From Actinomycetes bacterium (lineage in GTDB: Bacteria; Actinomycetota; Acidimicrobiia; Acidimicrobiales; Ilumatobacteraceae): DNA of 64,000 nucleotides. The stretch covers positions 1-64,000 of the forward strand of contig JAEZFY010000344.1 of the NCBI GenBank assembly GCA_023417265.1, given 5' to 3'. Below the pieces are notes generated by a model, which had not been told where the DNA came from, ran no database searches, and saw only the letters and a program-made list of their open reading frames with translations. Positions within the stretch are counted from its first letter, which is position 1. Each line of letters starts with the position of its first letter. Of the stretch, positions 25,666 to 33,306 are shown piece after piece. A program made the translations under genes and the position numbers.

Positions 25666-26562
25666 TCATTCTTTGCCTTTGTCCATCAAGGCCATCCGTT
25701 CCTGGCTGATCTCGGTGTCGAGCCGTCGCTCGATCTCCTCTGGCGTCCAGCGGTCGCTGGCGAACATGGAGCGCACCTCACGCGGCTGGTTCCACACAGC
25801 GATCTTGTTGCCGTTTGCCGTGTACACCTGGCCGGTGACGTGTCGCGCCCTGTCGGAGACGAGGTACACGGCGAGCGGGGCGACATCCTCCGACTGGCCG
25901 ATGTTGCTCGCCGCCTTGACGGTGAGACTCATCGGGCCCGTCCAACTCTGCGCTTCGTCCATCATCCGCGTGAATGCGGCGGGCGCGATGGCGTTGGCTG
26001 TGATGCCCTCATCGCGGTAGGTGAGGGCTGCGCTGCGCACCAGGGAAACGATGCCGCCTTTTGCCGACGAGTAGTTCGGTTGAGCGACCGTGCCGACGTA
26101 GCTCGCCGATGTGTACGCCAGCAACGAGCCGGTCTGGCGGGCGCGCATCGCCGGGAGCGCCGCTCGGAACATCGTGAACGTGCCGGTCAGATGGACGGCG
26201 AGCACGCCGGTCCACTCCTCCTCCGTCATCTCGTGGAGCGGGTTCGGCCGAAGGATTCCGGCTGCGCAGATCACGGCGTCGAGCTGCCCGTAGGTGTCGA
26301 CGGCGGCCGAGACGATCTGCTCGGCCCCGGTAAGCGTGGTGACGGAGGTGCTCATCGCGGTGGCCGAGCCCCCCCGCGCGGCGATGCCGTCGGCGACCTC
26401 CTGGGCGACGGCTGCCTCCGGCGACTCGCCGCGCACGGTGACGCCGTTGTCGGCCACCACGACGTTGGCGCCCGCCCCGGCACAGGCTTCGGCCGCCGCG
26501 CGGCCCAACCCGCGGCCCGCGCCGGTCACGATGACGGTTCGCCCCTCGAGGTATCCGGTCAC
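25666..26562 (-). CDS. SDR-family oxidoreductase, FabG/multifunctional-enzyme-like
   Basis: 298 residues, GTG at 26562 overlapping the stop of the upstream crotonase (GTGA). Motifs: TGAGRGLGRA, ICAAG, SYVG before YSSAK, and a long C-terminal extension (about 235-298). The insert after the first strand (DNGVTVRGES) resembles the 3-hydroxyacyl-CoA dehydrogenase part of peroxisomal multifunctional enzymes. It probably oxidises a 3-hydroxyacyl-CoA or a ring alcohol. It is translationally coupled to the oxocamphor-hydrolase-like protein, so the two act on the same pathway. Confidence 0.88.
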   Translation of the reverse strand: MTGYLEGRTVIVTGAGRGLGRAAAEACAGAGANVVVADNGVTVRGESPEAAVAQEVADGIAARGGSATAMSTSVTTLTGAEQIVSAAVDTYGQLDAVICAAGILRPNPLHEMTEEEWTGVLAVHLTGTFTMFRAALPAMRARQTGSLLAYTSASYVGTVAQPNYSSAKGGIVSLVRSAALTYRDEGITANAIAPAAFTRMMDEAQSWTGPMSLTVKAASNIGQSEDVAPLAVYLVSDRARHVTGQVYTANGNKIAVWNQPREVRSMFASDRWTPEEIERRLDTEISQERMALMDKGKE

Positions 26563-27350
26563 GACGTGCCCTCCGGGATCCCGGCGGCGGAGCGGAGATC
26601 GCCTTCATGGATCACGCCGAGGCCCTCGAGTGCGGCGCCATACCCGAGCAGATCCACTGCGGTGCGACGCAGCTCGTGGGTGAACAGCAGCCGGGTGTAC
26701 CGCAACACGAGCGGGTTCTGCTGGATCAGCTCGCGGGCGAGCTCCCACGCCCGATCGAGGAGTGACCCGCGCTCGTGCAGTTCGTTGACCAACCCGAGGT
26801 CGAGCGCCTCTTGCGCCGACAACACCTGACCGGTGAGGAGAAAATAGCGGGCTCGGTTGAGGCCGAGCAGCAGCGGGAACACGAAGTTGACGCTGTCGCC
26901 TGGGAGCATGCGGTTGCGGAAGTGCGCTGAGTCCTGGAAGCACGCGTCCGGGGTGGCCAACACGATGTCAGCGAGCAGCGGAATCTCGGGGTGCCGGTAG
27001 GCGGGCCCGTTCACGCAGCTGATCACGATCGCGTCGAGGTTGAGCAGGTTCGTGGTCAGCATCATCCCTGCACGGATGGTGGAGTCCCATTGGAGCGCGG
27101 TCGACGAGGGGAACGTGCCGGGTGAGGATGCGGGGCCGGAGAACTGCTCTCCGGTACCCGTCATGATGATCACCTTGTTCACGGGATCGCGATGGATGTC
27201 GGAGAACGCCTGCCCGAACTCGTAGTGGGGCCCGCGGCCCCACATCAGCGGGCCGTCGTCGGTGTGGAACCGCAGCTCGAGGATGCCTCCTTCCCGGTGC
27301 ATCTTGATCGTCGAGTACCGGTCCTTGTAGTCGTCGAACGATGTCGTCAT
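26559..27350 (-). CDS. Crotonase-family beta-diketone hydrolase, 6-oxocamphor hydrolase-like
   Basis: 263 residues, ATG at 27350. It matches 6-oxocamphor hydrolase (CamK of Rhodococcus) from end to end as I recall that sequence: FxxYxxxYxxI at the start, NKVIIMTGTGEQF, RYFLLTGQ and RAWELAR. The residues known for that enzyme's retro-Claisen cleavage, His122, His145 and Asp154, correspond to His120 (RHPEIP), His143 (SAHF) and Asp152 (PGDS), all present at a constant offset of two; His42 may equal His45. Predicted reaction: hydrolytic C-C cleavage of a cyclic 1,3-diketone to a keto acid, not enoyl-CoA hydration. With two P450cam-like enzymes in the window it argues for a bicyclic-terpenoid-like route. 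The substrate itself is inferred. Confidence 0.82.
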   Translation of the reverse strand: MTTSFDDYKDRYSTIKMHREGGILELRFHTDDGPLMWGRGPHYEFGQAFSDIHRDPVNKVIIMTGTGEQFSGPASSPGTFPSSTALQWDSTIRAGMMLTTNLLNLDAIVISCVNGPAYRHPEIPLLADIVLATPDACFQDSAHFRNRMLPGDSVNFVFPLLLGLNRARYFLLTGQVLSAQEALDLGLVNELHERGSLLDRAWELARELIQQNPLVLRYTRLLFTHELRRTAVDLLGYGAALEGLGVIHEGDLRSAAGIPEGTS

Positions 27351-27429
27351 CGGTGAACCTTCCAGGGATGGTTGGAGTGAACGGAAATGCCGGAAATGCG
27401 AAGCTGTGAGCGGTGAGTGAATCCGCTGG

Positions 27430-28188
27430 TCAGCTGAGCGTCCAGGTGGCGCCACCTTCCAACGGGATCAACACCCCGTTGATGTAGGAGGCCGCAGGGG
27501 CGAGCAAGAAGCAGATCGCCACAGCAACCTCTTCGGGTTCGCCGACGCGAGGGATCGGATATCTGGAGATGTGCTCGCGCACGCGCTCGGACGTCATTGC
27601 CTTGGCGATGCGTTGCGTGTTGGTGTACAGGGGGGCGACGGCGTTGACGCGCGGGCGTCCCCGGTGCTTGACCGCGTGGTGACGCATCAGCCCGGCGATC
27701 GCCGCCTTGGCTGCGGGGTACCAGTCGGCCATGTCGTCGCGCACCCAGAGGTTGCCCGCGACCGACGACGAGTACGTCATGCTGATGGCGCTGTTGGGAT
27801 AGTTGGCGACGAATCCGTCGGCCACCATCGCGTACGAACCGACGGCGAGCGCGACGCCGGCAGCGACGTCGAGCGGAGTACGCGCGGCGGGTCCGGCATT
27901 GTTCACCAGGTACTGAACCGGAGCGTCGAACCCACGGGTGGTCGCCCACGCGGCATCGATCGCATCTTGTGTTGAGAGGTCGGCGACGACTCCATGACAG
28001 ACGCCGCCCGCCGCCGAGATCTCCTTGGCCAGCACGTCGAGGTTGGCCTCGTCGATATCCCAGGCGACCACGGTGACGCCGGCACGGGCCAACATCAGCG
28101 CGGTGGCGCGGCCGATTCCGAGTGCAGCCCCAGTGACGACGGCGTGCTGCCCGGCCTCGAAACCGAGCCCGGACACATCGATTTGCAT
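27430..28188 (-). CDS. SDR-family oxidoreductase
   Basis: 252 residues, ATG at 28188 after GGAAAGGA. Motifs: TGAALGIG, LVNNAG, catalytic YPAAK with Ser in TYSSSVAG. First gene of the unit SDR - beta-diketone hydrolase - SDR (28188 to 25666), 79 bases ahead of the hydrolase. In camphor degradation a dehydrogenase makes the diketone that 6-oxocamphor hydrolase cleaves; this SDR is in the right place for that step, but the assignment is positional. Confidence 0.87.
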   Translation of the reverse strand: MQIDVSGLGFEAGQHAVVTGAALGIGRATALMLARAGVTVVAWDIDEANLDVLAKEISAAGGVCHGVVADLSTQDAIDAAWATTRGFDAPVQYLVNNAGPAARTPLDVAAGVALAVGSYAMVADGFVANYPNSAISMTYSSSVAGNLWVRDDMADWYPAAKAAIAGLMRHHAVKHRGRPRVNAVAPLYTNTQRIAKAMTSERVREHISRYPIPRVGEPEEVAVAICFLLAPAASYINGVLIPLEGGATWTLS

Positions 28189-28599
28189 GCCTTCGGTCCT
28201 TTCCTCATCGATTCTGATTTTGCCTGCGGAAGCCGCGGTCGCCCTGTCTCCGTGCGACCGTCCGTCGAGTGCCGAGTCCGCCGCGCGGCGCTCCGTGAGG
28301 TTGCCACTTCGTTCGATGGCGAGCGAGCGGTGACCAACTGTGGCGACCAGTGTGGATCCCCGATCGCGCAGCGCGATTGGCGGTGCCGTGGCAGTTGGAC
28401 AACACCCGAGGTGCTCGCGCGCGCGTCGCCCGCAATCGTGGCCTCGGCACCAGCCCTGACCAGGCATGACGAACCGAGGGCGCCGCCGCGCGCACCGCGG
28501 CCGCGACCAACTCCGCTCCCTGGCCAGCCGCTTCCGGCGCATGCCAAGCTGACTTTGGCGTCGGCCGAAGGGGCGGAGACGCGCACGAGAGGAGTTGGC
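28189..28599. promoter_or_regulatory. Divergent promoter region with CAGTTGGAC box
   Basis: This 411-base non-coding gap separates two divergent SDR operons. CAGTTGGAC lies at 28392-28400. I could not find a convincing TACGGT-like hexamer at 17, 19 or 30 bases in either direction. No gene or RNA is recognised. Confidence 0.5.
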
Positions 28600-29349
28600 A
28601 TGGATTCGCAGGCACTGGCCGGCAAGATCGTCCTGGTGACCGGAGCTGCGCGCTCGATCGGCGCCGAGATGTCGACGTACTTCGAGGAACACGGGGCGAC
28701 GGTCGTGCGGACCGACATCGACGACGGCGGTCGCGACGTGCGCCGGTTGGATGTCACCTCGGCAGGGGACTGGGCCTCGGTCGTCGCCGATGTGAAGGCG
28801 GACCACGGCCGCATCGACGGCCTCGTCAACAACGCGGCTGTACTGTTCCAGGCAGGCCCGTTTTGGGACGAGACCGACGAGCAGTTCGCGCGAATGCTCG
28901 ACGTCAACGTGATGGGAACGTGGCTCGGGCTGCAAGCGGTGACCCGGGTCATGGCCGAGCACGGTGGGGGGTCCGTCATCAACTTCTCCTCGACCTCCGG
29001 CATGATGGCGGCTGCACCGTTCACCGGGTACGGCACGACACGTTGGGCCGTGCGCGGGCTCACCAAGCACGTCGCGATGGGTTTGGCCGCCCACAAGATT
29101 CGTGTGAACTCGTTGCATCCGCACGGCATCGCCCAGAGCGCGATGGTCGAGATGTTCTCGCCGCAGAAGCCCAAGCGCGAGGCCGACCGCTTCCGCAAGC
29201 AGCAGGGACAGTCGAACCCGATGGGACGTCTCGGGAGCTACGACGACGTGTCTGCGATGGCGACCTTCCTGCTCTCGGACGACGCCACATGGATCACCGG
29301 GCGGGAGTTCGTGCTCGACGGCGGTGCCAGTTTGGCGACCAGCCAGTGA
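28600..29349 (+). CDS. SDR-family oxidoreductase with Tyr-x3-Arg active site
   Basis: 249 residues, ATG at 28600 after GAGAGGAG. Motifs: TGAARSIGAE, LVNNAA, DVNVMGTW, SSTSGM and GREFVLDGGAS. The catalytic YxxxK is altered: the tetrad reads Tyr144-GTT-Arg148 (codon CGT), where nearly all active members have Lys. Arg may still hold the cofactor ribose and lower the Tyr pKa, or activity may be reduced. Its stop overlaps the start of the SMP-30 gene (GTGA), so it heads the operon SDR - SMP-30 - amidohydrolase. Confidence 0.86.
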   Translation: MDSQALAGKIVLVTGAARSIGAEMSTYFEEHGATVVRTDIDDGGRDVRRLDVTSAGDWASVVADVKADHGRIDGLVNNAAVLFQAGPFWDETDEQFARMLDVNVMGTWLGLQAVTRVMAEHGGGSVINFSSTSGMMAAAPFTGYGTTRWAVRGLTKHVAMGLAAHKIRVNSLHPHGIAQSAMVEMFSPQKPKREADRFRKQQGQSNPMGRLGSYDDVSAMATFLLSDDATWITGREFVLDGGASLATSQ

Positions 29350-30179
29350 GCGCTCCTCGCGTCGTCACCGAGGGGCTGGGGTTCATCGAGGCCCCACGCT
29401 GGCGCGCCGGGCGCCTGTATTACTCCGACTTCTCCGCCCGGACCGTGAGCTCGGTCGACGTCGATGGCCACGTCGTCCGCCACGCCTACGTCGCCGGCCA
29501 GCCGTCGGGCCTCGGGTTCACCCCTGACGGCGCCCTGCTGGTGGTGTCGGTCCATGAAGGTCTCCTGCTCCGAATCGACGAGTCCGGGCCGTCGGTGTTC
29601 GCCGACATCGGCTCGACCTACCGTGGAAATCTCAACGACATGCTCGTCGACACGGCCGGGGGAGCGTACGTCTCGGCATTCCCGCAGCACGTCGTGGGTG
29701 CGGCCACAGGGCAGGTTCACGGCGAACCGTCCGTACCCCTCCTACGTGTCGACCCCGACGGAGCGGTGTCGGTCGCGGCCGACGATCTGGGCATCCCGAA
29801 CGGCATCGCCTTGACCCCCGACGGCCGCACCCTCATCGTCGCCGAGACGATGCGCAACGTCCTGACGGCATTCGACGTCGCCGACGACGGCCGGCTCAGC
29901 GGTCGACGCGAGTTCGCTCCCACCGGGAACCGCAAGCCCGACGGCATCTGCCTCGACGCTGACGGGGCGGTCTGGTTCGGGAGCCCGTTCACGTCGGAGT
30001 TCGTGCGGGTGGCAGAAGGCGGCGAGGTGCTGGCCGTGGTCGACACACCCGGGCGTTGGGCGGTCTCGTGCGCTCTCGACGACGGCGGGTCGCGGCTGTG
30101 GTGCGCCACGGTCGAGGTGACGCTCGACCAATACCGCAACGGGGAAGGTCGCGGGGCGATCGAAGTCGTCTCGATCTGA
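29346..30179 (+). CDS. SMP-30/gluconolactonase-family protein
   Basis: 277 residues, GTG at 29346 coupled to the SDR. Six-bladed propeller with the usual metal ligands in FIEAPRW (Glu), IPNGIAL (Asn) and KPDGICLD (Asp). The family comprises calcium- or zinc-dependent lactonases, so hydrolysis of a lactone made by the Baeyer-Villiger enzyme is an attractive role. Some members are lactone-unrelated, and the substrate is not shown by the sequence. Confidence 0.85.
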   Translation: MSAPRVVTEGLGFIEAPRWRAGRLYYSDFSARTVSSVDVDGHVVRHAYVAGQPSGLGFTPDGALLVVSVHEGLLLRIDESGPSVFADIGSTYRGNLNDMLVDTAGGAYVSAFPQHVVGAATGQVHGEPSVPLLRVDPDGAVSVAADDLGIPNGIALTPDGRTLIVAETMRNVLTAFDVADDGRLSGRREFAPTGNRKPDGICLDADGAVWFGSPFTSEFVRVAEGGEVLAVVDTPGRWAVSCALDDGGSRLWCATVEVTLDQYRNGEGRGAIEVVSI

Positions 30180-30194
30180 CGCCTGAGGAGAAAC

Positions 30195-31394
30195 ATGCAA
30201 CCCTGGATGTTCGACGCCGACAACCACTACTACGAACCTGAGGACGTCTTCGACCGGTACGGCGATGCCACGGTCAGAAAGTTCGTCAGGTGGATTGCCG
30301 ATGGCCACCGCCGGCACCTCATGTTCGGCTCGCGCATCGGAACGGCGATCCCGAACCCGACCTTCGATCCGATCGCCAAGCCGGGAGCTTTCCACGCGCG
30401 CCTGAAGGAGCTCGAGACCGGCTCCGGTGAGCGGGTGCTTTCGTCGCAGGACCGTCGGCGTTATGGCGAGCTCGAGCCGCTGCCACCGGAGTATCGCGAT
30501 CGTGCGCGACGCCTGGAGGTGATGGACCGCCAAGGACTCGAACGGGCAATCCTTTTCCCGACGCTCGGCGTCGGCGTCGAGGGCCTGATCGACGACCCGG
30601 CGATGACGTACCGCGTGTTCGAGGCGTTCAACCGGTGGCTCGAGGAGGACTGGGGATTCGCTCACGAGAACCGGCTGTACGGAGCTCCTCACGTACCGCT
30701 GGTTGACCCCGATCTGGCGGCTGCGGCCGTCGAGTCGCTGGTGGAGCGCGGTGCTCGACTCATTTCGGTGCGGCCGGGGCCAGCCGACGGGCGATCACCT
30801 GCCGACCCGGTCTGGGACCCGTTCTGGGCGCGGGTGAACGAGGCCGAGGTGCCGGTGTGCTACCACGGGTACGCTGGGCCCGATGCCTACGACGCGGCGT
30901 TCGAGCTGCTGTGGGAGCGCCAGACGCCGAGCGATCGGAGCTACCAGGGGGTGCTTCGGCATGCCTGGCGTGACTCCCGACCCGTGCTCGACACACTGAT
31001 CGCACTGATCCTCGGCAATCTCTTCGGGCGGTTCCCGAACGTGCGGATCGCCTCCGTCGAGCTCGGCTCGGCGTGGGTGCCGTACTGCCTGCACGTGCTC
31101 GATCACGCTGGCGCACTGCTCGATCGGAGCATCTCGGCGTTCGGCACCGCAGTTGATGAGCGCCCCTCTGAAATCTTCAAGGAGAAGGTGTTTGTCTCAC
31201 CGTTTCCGGAGGAAGACGTCGTCGGGCTGATCGAGCTGCTCGGCGACCGGCGAGTGCTGTTCGGGTCAGATTGGCCGCACCCGGAGGGCAACGTCGTGCC
31301 TGGCGACTTCGGCGCGTGCCTGGCGGGGCTCGGCGACGACACGGTTCGTCGAGTGATGCGCGAGAACTCGATGGAGTTGCTCGGCGTGAGCTGA
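30195..31394 (+). CDS. Amidohydrolase-family (COG2159-like) TIM-barrel protein
   Basis: 399 residues, ATG after GAGGAGAAAC. The metal motif DADNHYYEP opens the barrel; YHGYAG and GSDWPHPEG near the end supply the other metal ligands. The family contains non-oxidative decarboxylases (such as gamma-resorcylate decarboxylase) and hydrolases with one divalent metal. Distantly related proteins are at 33307 and 58487. Third gene of the operon SDR - SMP-30 - amidohydrolase. Confidence 0.85.
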   Translation: MQPWMFDADNHYYEPEDVFDRYGDATVRKFVRWIADGHRRHLMFGSRIGTAIPNPTFDPIAKPGAFHARLKELETGSGERVLSSQDRRRYGELEPLPPEYRDRARRLEVMDRQGLERAILFPTLGVGVEGLIDDPAMTYRVFEAFNRWLEEDWGFAHENRLYGAPHVPLVDPDLAAAAVESLVERGARLISVRPGPADGRSPADPVWDPFWARVNEAEVPVCYHGYAGPDAYDAAFELLWERQTPSDRSYQGVLRHAWRDSRPVLDTLIALILGNLFGRFPNVRIASVELGSAWVPYCLHVLDHAGALLDRSISAFGTAVDERPSEIFKEKVFVSPFPEEDVVGLIELLGDRRVLFGSDWPHPEGNVVPGDFGACLAGLGDDTVRRVMRENSMELLGVS

Positions 31395-31404
31395 CCTCCC
31401 GACG

Positions 31405-31950
31405 CTAGATCGCGAAGCCCCCGAGCTTGACGTCGAGGTACTCGGCAATACCTTCCCGGCTGCCTTCCCGGCCGAAGCCAGAGTCTTTGATGCCGCCGAA
31501 GGGCGCCGATGCCGAGGTCGGGTTGACGTCGTTCACGCCCACGATGCCGAATCGCAGACGCTCGAAGGTTCGCACAGCGATCGACAGGTTGCGCGGAGGT
31601 CACTCCGTCGAGCACGGTCGGCGTGTAGCAATGGCCGGCATCGTGGGGAGCAGTGGTCAGCCGTGATCCGTTTGTCAGCACGTGGGCGCCGAGCGCCTGG
31701 GCATCTTCGACCTGGGCTGCGACCTTGTTGACCGCGATCGCTCCGACGAGCGTGTCGACGAAGGCATCGCGTGCGCTCGTGTGCATGCAGCAGCGGTTCG
31801 GGCTGCTGCGACGGCTGTCGACGCGTCGGGGGCGTCACCATCGGGCACCGACCACAGGACATCGCCGGTAGCGGGGTTGATGACGTCGAAGCTGCGCCCC
31901 GAACAGGCTTCAAGCCAGGCACCTCGGATGTAGATACTCCGAAAATGTAC
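31405..31950 (-). pseudogene. Aldehyde dehydrogenase remnant
   Basis: Three ALDH segments lie in order but in different frames: the N-terminus (YIRGAWLEACSGRSFDVINP), a late segment (KVAAQVEDAQALGAHVLTNG, then [11 protein letters not shown]) and the C-terminus ([28 protein letters not shown]), ending at a stop at 31405-31407. Only about 545 bases remain of an expected 1.4-1.5 kb, and the NAD loop, catalytic Glu and Cys are all absent. It lies between the amidohydrolase and the P450 promoter. Confidence 0.85.
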
Positions 31951-31983
31951 GGGCCTGCCCAGCGGCGACTCGGTGCGGCAGCT

Positions 31984-32017
31984 GTCCAACCGTGACGGCG
32001 GGCGCCGTGCGTACCGT
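31984..32017 (+). promoter_or_regulatory. GTCCAACCG box with N19 to TACCGT, P450-2 promoter
   Basis: GTCCAACCG (31984-31992) is followed after 19 bases by TACCGT (32012-32017), 36 bases before the P450 start. The spacer begins TGACGGCGGGC; the site at 19867-19900 has the same spacing and hexamer with spacer TGACGCCGGGC, so the two promoters are close relatives. Confidence 0.6.
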
Positions 32018-32053
32018 GACGGCGTTCGGGGGACCGACCAAGGGGGTTTGCAG

Positions 32054-33265
32054 ATGTCGGACGTGTTGAGCTCATCGACCGAGCGCGCAGAGCGTTGTCC
32101 GGTCCGACACTTTGACGGAGGGTCGACCAAGCACGTCGATGCGGACCCCTTCGCGACGCTCGCAGATTTCCGTGAGGTCGAACCGTTCTGGACTTCGGAC
32201 GACCCGACCGAGTCCGACGGGTATTGGGTCGTCACCCGCTTCGACCAGGTTCGCGAGGTCCAGCAGGACTACACGACGTTCAGCCACGCCAACGTCGACC
32301 CGCGGTACGCAGCGAATCCGCTGATGCCGACCATGTTCGACCCGCCCGATCAGGTCAAGCAGCGCGGCATCGTGTTGCCGTTGCTGACGCCCGCGGCGAT
32401 TGCGCCGTTGGAACCCCGCATGCACGCAGTGTGCCGTGAGCTGATCTCATCGTTCGTCGCACGCGGCGGATGCGACGTCGTGGCCGAGTTCAGCCGTCGC
32501 TATCCGATCGCAATCTTCGGTGAGCTGTACGGCCTGCCCGAAGACCGGCGTGAGGAGTTCCGCCAACTCGCGGAGATGTTCCTTCACGAGGAGGGCCGGC
32601 AGCACGAGGCGTGGACGCAGATCATCGCGATCATGCGCGACGAGATCGAGCAACGCCGCACCACGCCGCGCGACGACATGCTGAACGGCATCTCGCACGG
32701 GCGCATCGACGGCGACCTGATCTCGATCGACGAGGCGGTCAACCTCGCGTCCACGGTGTTCATCGGCGGCCTCGACACATTGCCCTCCAACATTGGCTGG
32801 ACCCTTCGCTACCTGGCCGATCACCCCGAACAACGACGGTTGCTTGTCGAGCAGCCCCAGCTCATCCCGGGCGCCGTGGAGGAGTTCTTCCGGGTGTTCC
32901 CGGTCGTCGTCCGCAACGCCATGGTGCATGCCACTCGCGATGTGGAGTTCCACGGTGCCAACATCCGCAAGGGCGACGGCGTGTTCACGTTCCTCGCTCT
33001 GGCCAACCTCGACAGCGCCGCCTTCGACGATCCGCTACGTATCGACTTCGCGCGCCCGCGCAACCGACACGTGGCGTTCTCGATCGGGTCGCACCGCTGC
33101 CTCGGTTCGCACCTGGCCCGGCACGAACTGGCGGTGGCCCTCGAGGAGTGGCTCACCGCCATACCGGACTTCTGGATCGCCGACCAGGGTCGCGTCGTGT
33201 ATCACGGCGGCCCGGTGTTCTCGCTCGGCGCATTGCCGCTCGAATGGCCGTCGAGCTCCTCCTAG
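32054..33265 (+). CDS. Cytochrome P450, P450cam (CYP101)-like
   Basis: 403 residues, ATG at 32054 after AAGGGGG. I-helix FIGGLDTLPSN (P450cam-type GGLDT), ExxR in EEFFR, heme loop FSIGSHRCLGSHLAR with Cys near residue 349. The proximal loop has Ser-Ile in place of the usual Gly-x, a mild deviation. Paralog of the P450 at 12201. Leads the run P450 - amidohydrolase - LLM - alpha/beta protein (32054-36593), which looks like one operon. It should hydroxylate an alicyclic compound with an external ferredoxin system encoded elsewhere. Confidence 0.92.
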   Translation: MSDVLSSSTERAERCPVRHFDGGSTKHVDADPFATLADFREVEPFWTSDDPTESDGYWVVTRFDQVREVQQDYTTFSHANVDPRYAANPLMPTMFDPPDQVKQRGIVLPLLTPAAIAPLEPRMHAVCRELISSFVARGGCDVVAEFSRRYPIAIFGELYGLPEDRREEFRQLAEMFLHEEGRQHEAWTQIIAIMRDEIEQRRTTPRDDMLNGISHGRIDGDLISIDEAVNLASTVFIGGLDTLPSNIGWTLRYLADHPEQRRLLVEQPQLIPGAVEEFFRVFPVVVRNAMVHATRDVEFHGANIRKGDGVFTFLALANLDSAAFDDPLRIDFARPRNRHVAFSIGSHRCLGSHLARHELAVALEEWLTAIPDFWIADQGRVVYHGGPVFSLGALPLEWPSSSS

Positions 33266-33306
33266 ATCGCCGCCACCGAACACCCCGACCGAACCAGGAG
33301 ACCCGC

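Noticed and set aside
26559..27350. Ordinary enoyl-CoA hydratase
   Set aside because: The usual hydratase Glu pair is absent and the sequence follows 6-oxocamphor hydrolase with its His/His/Asp set.
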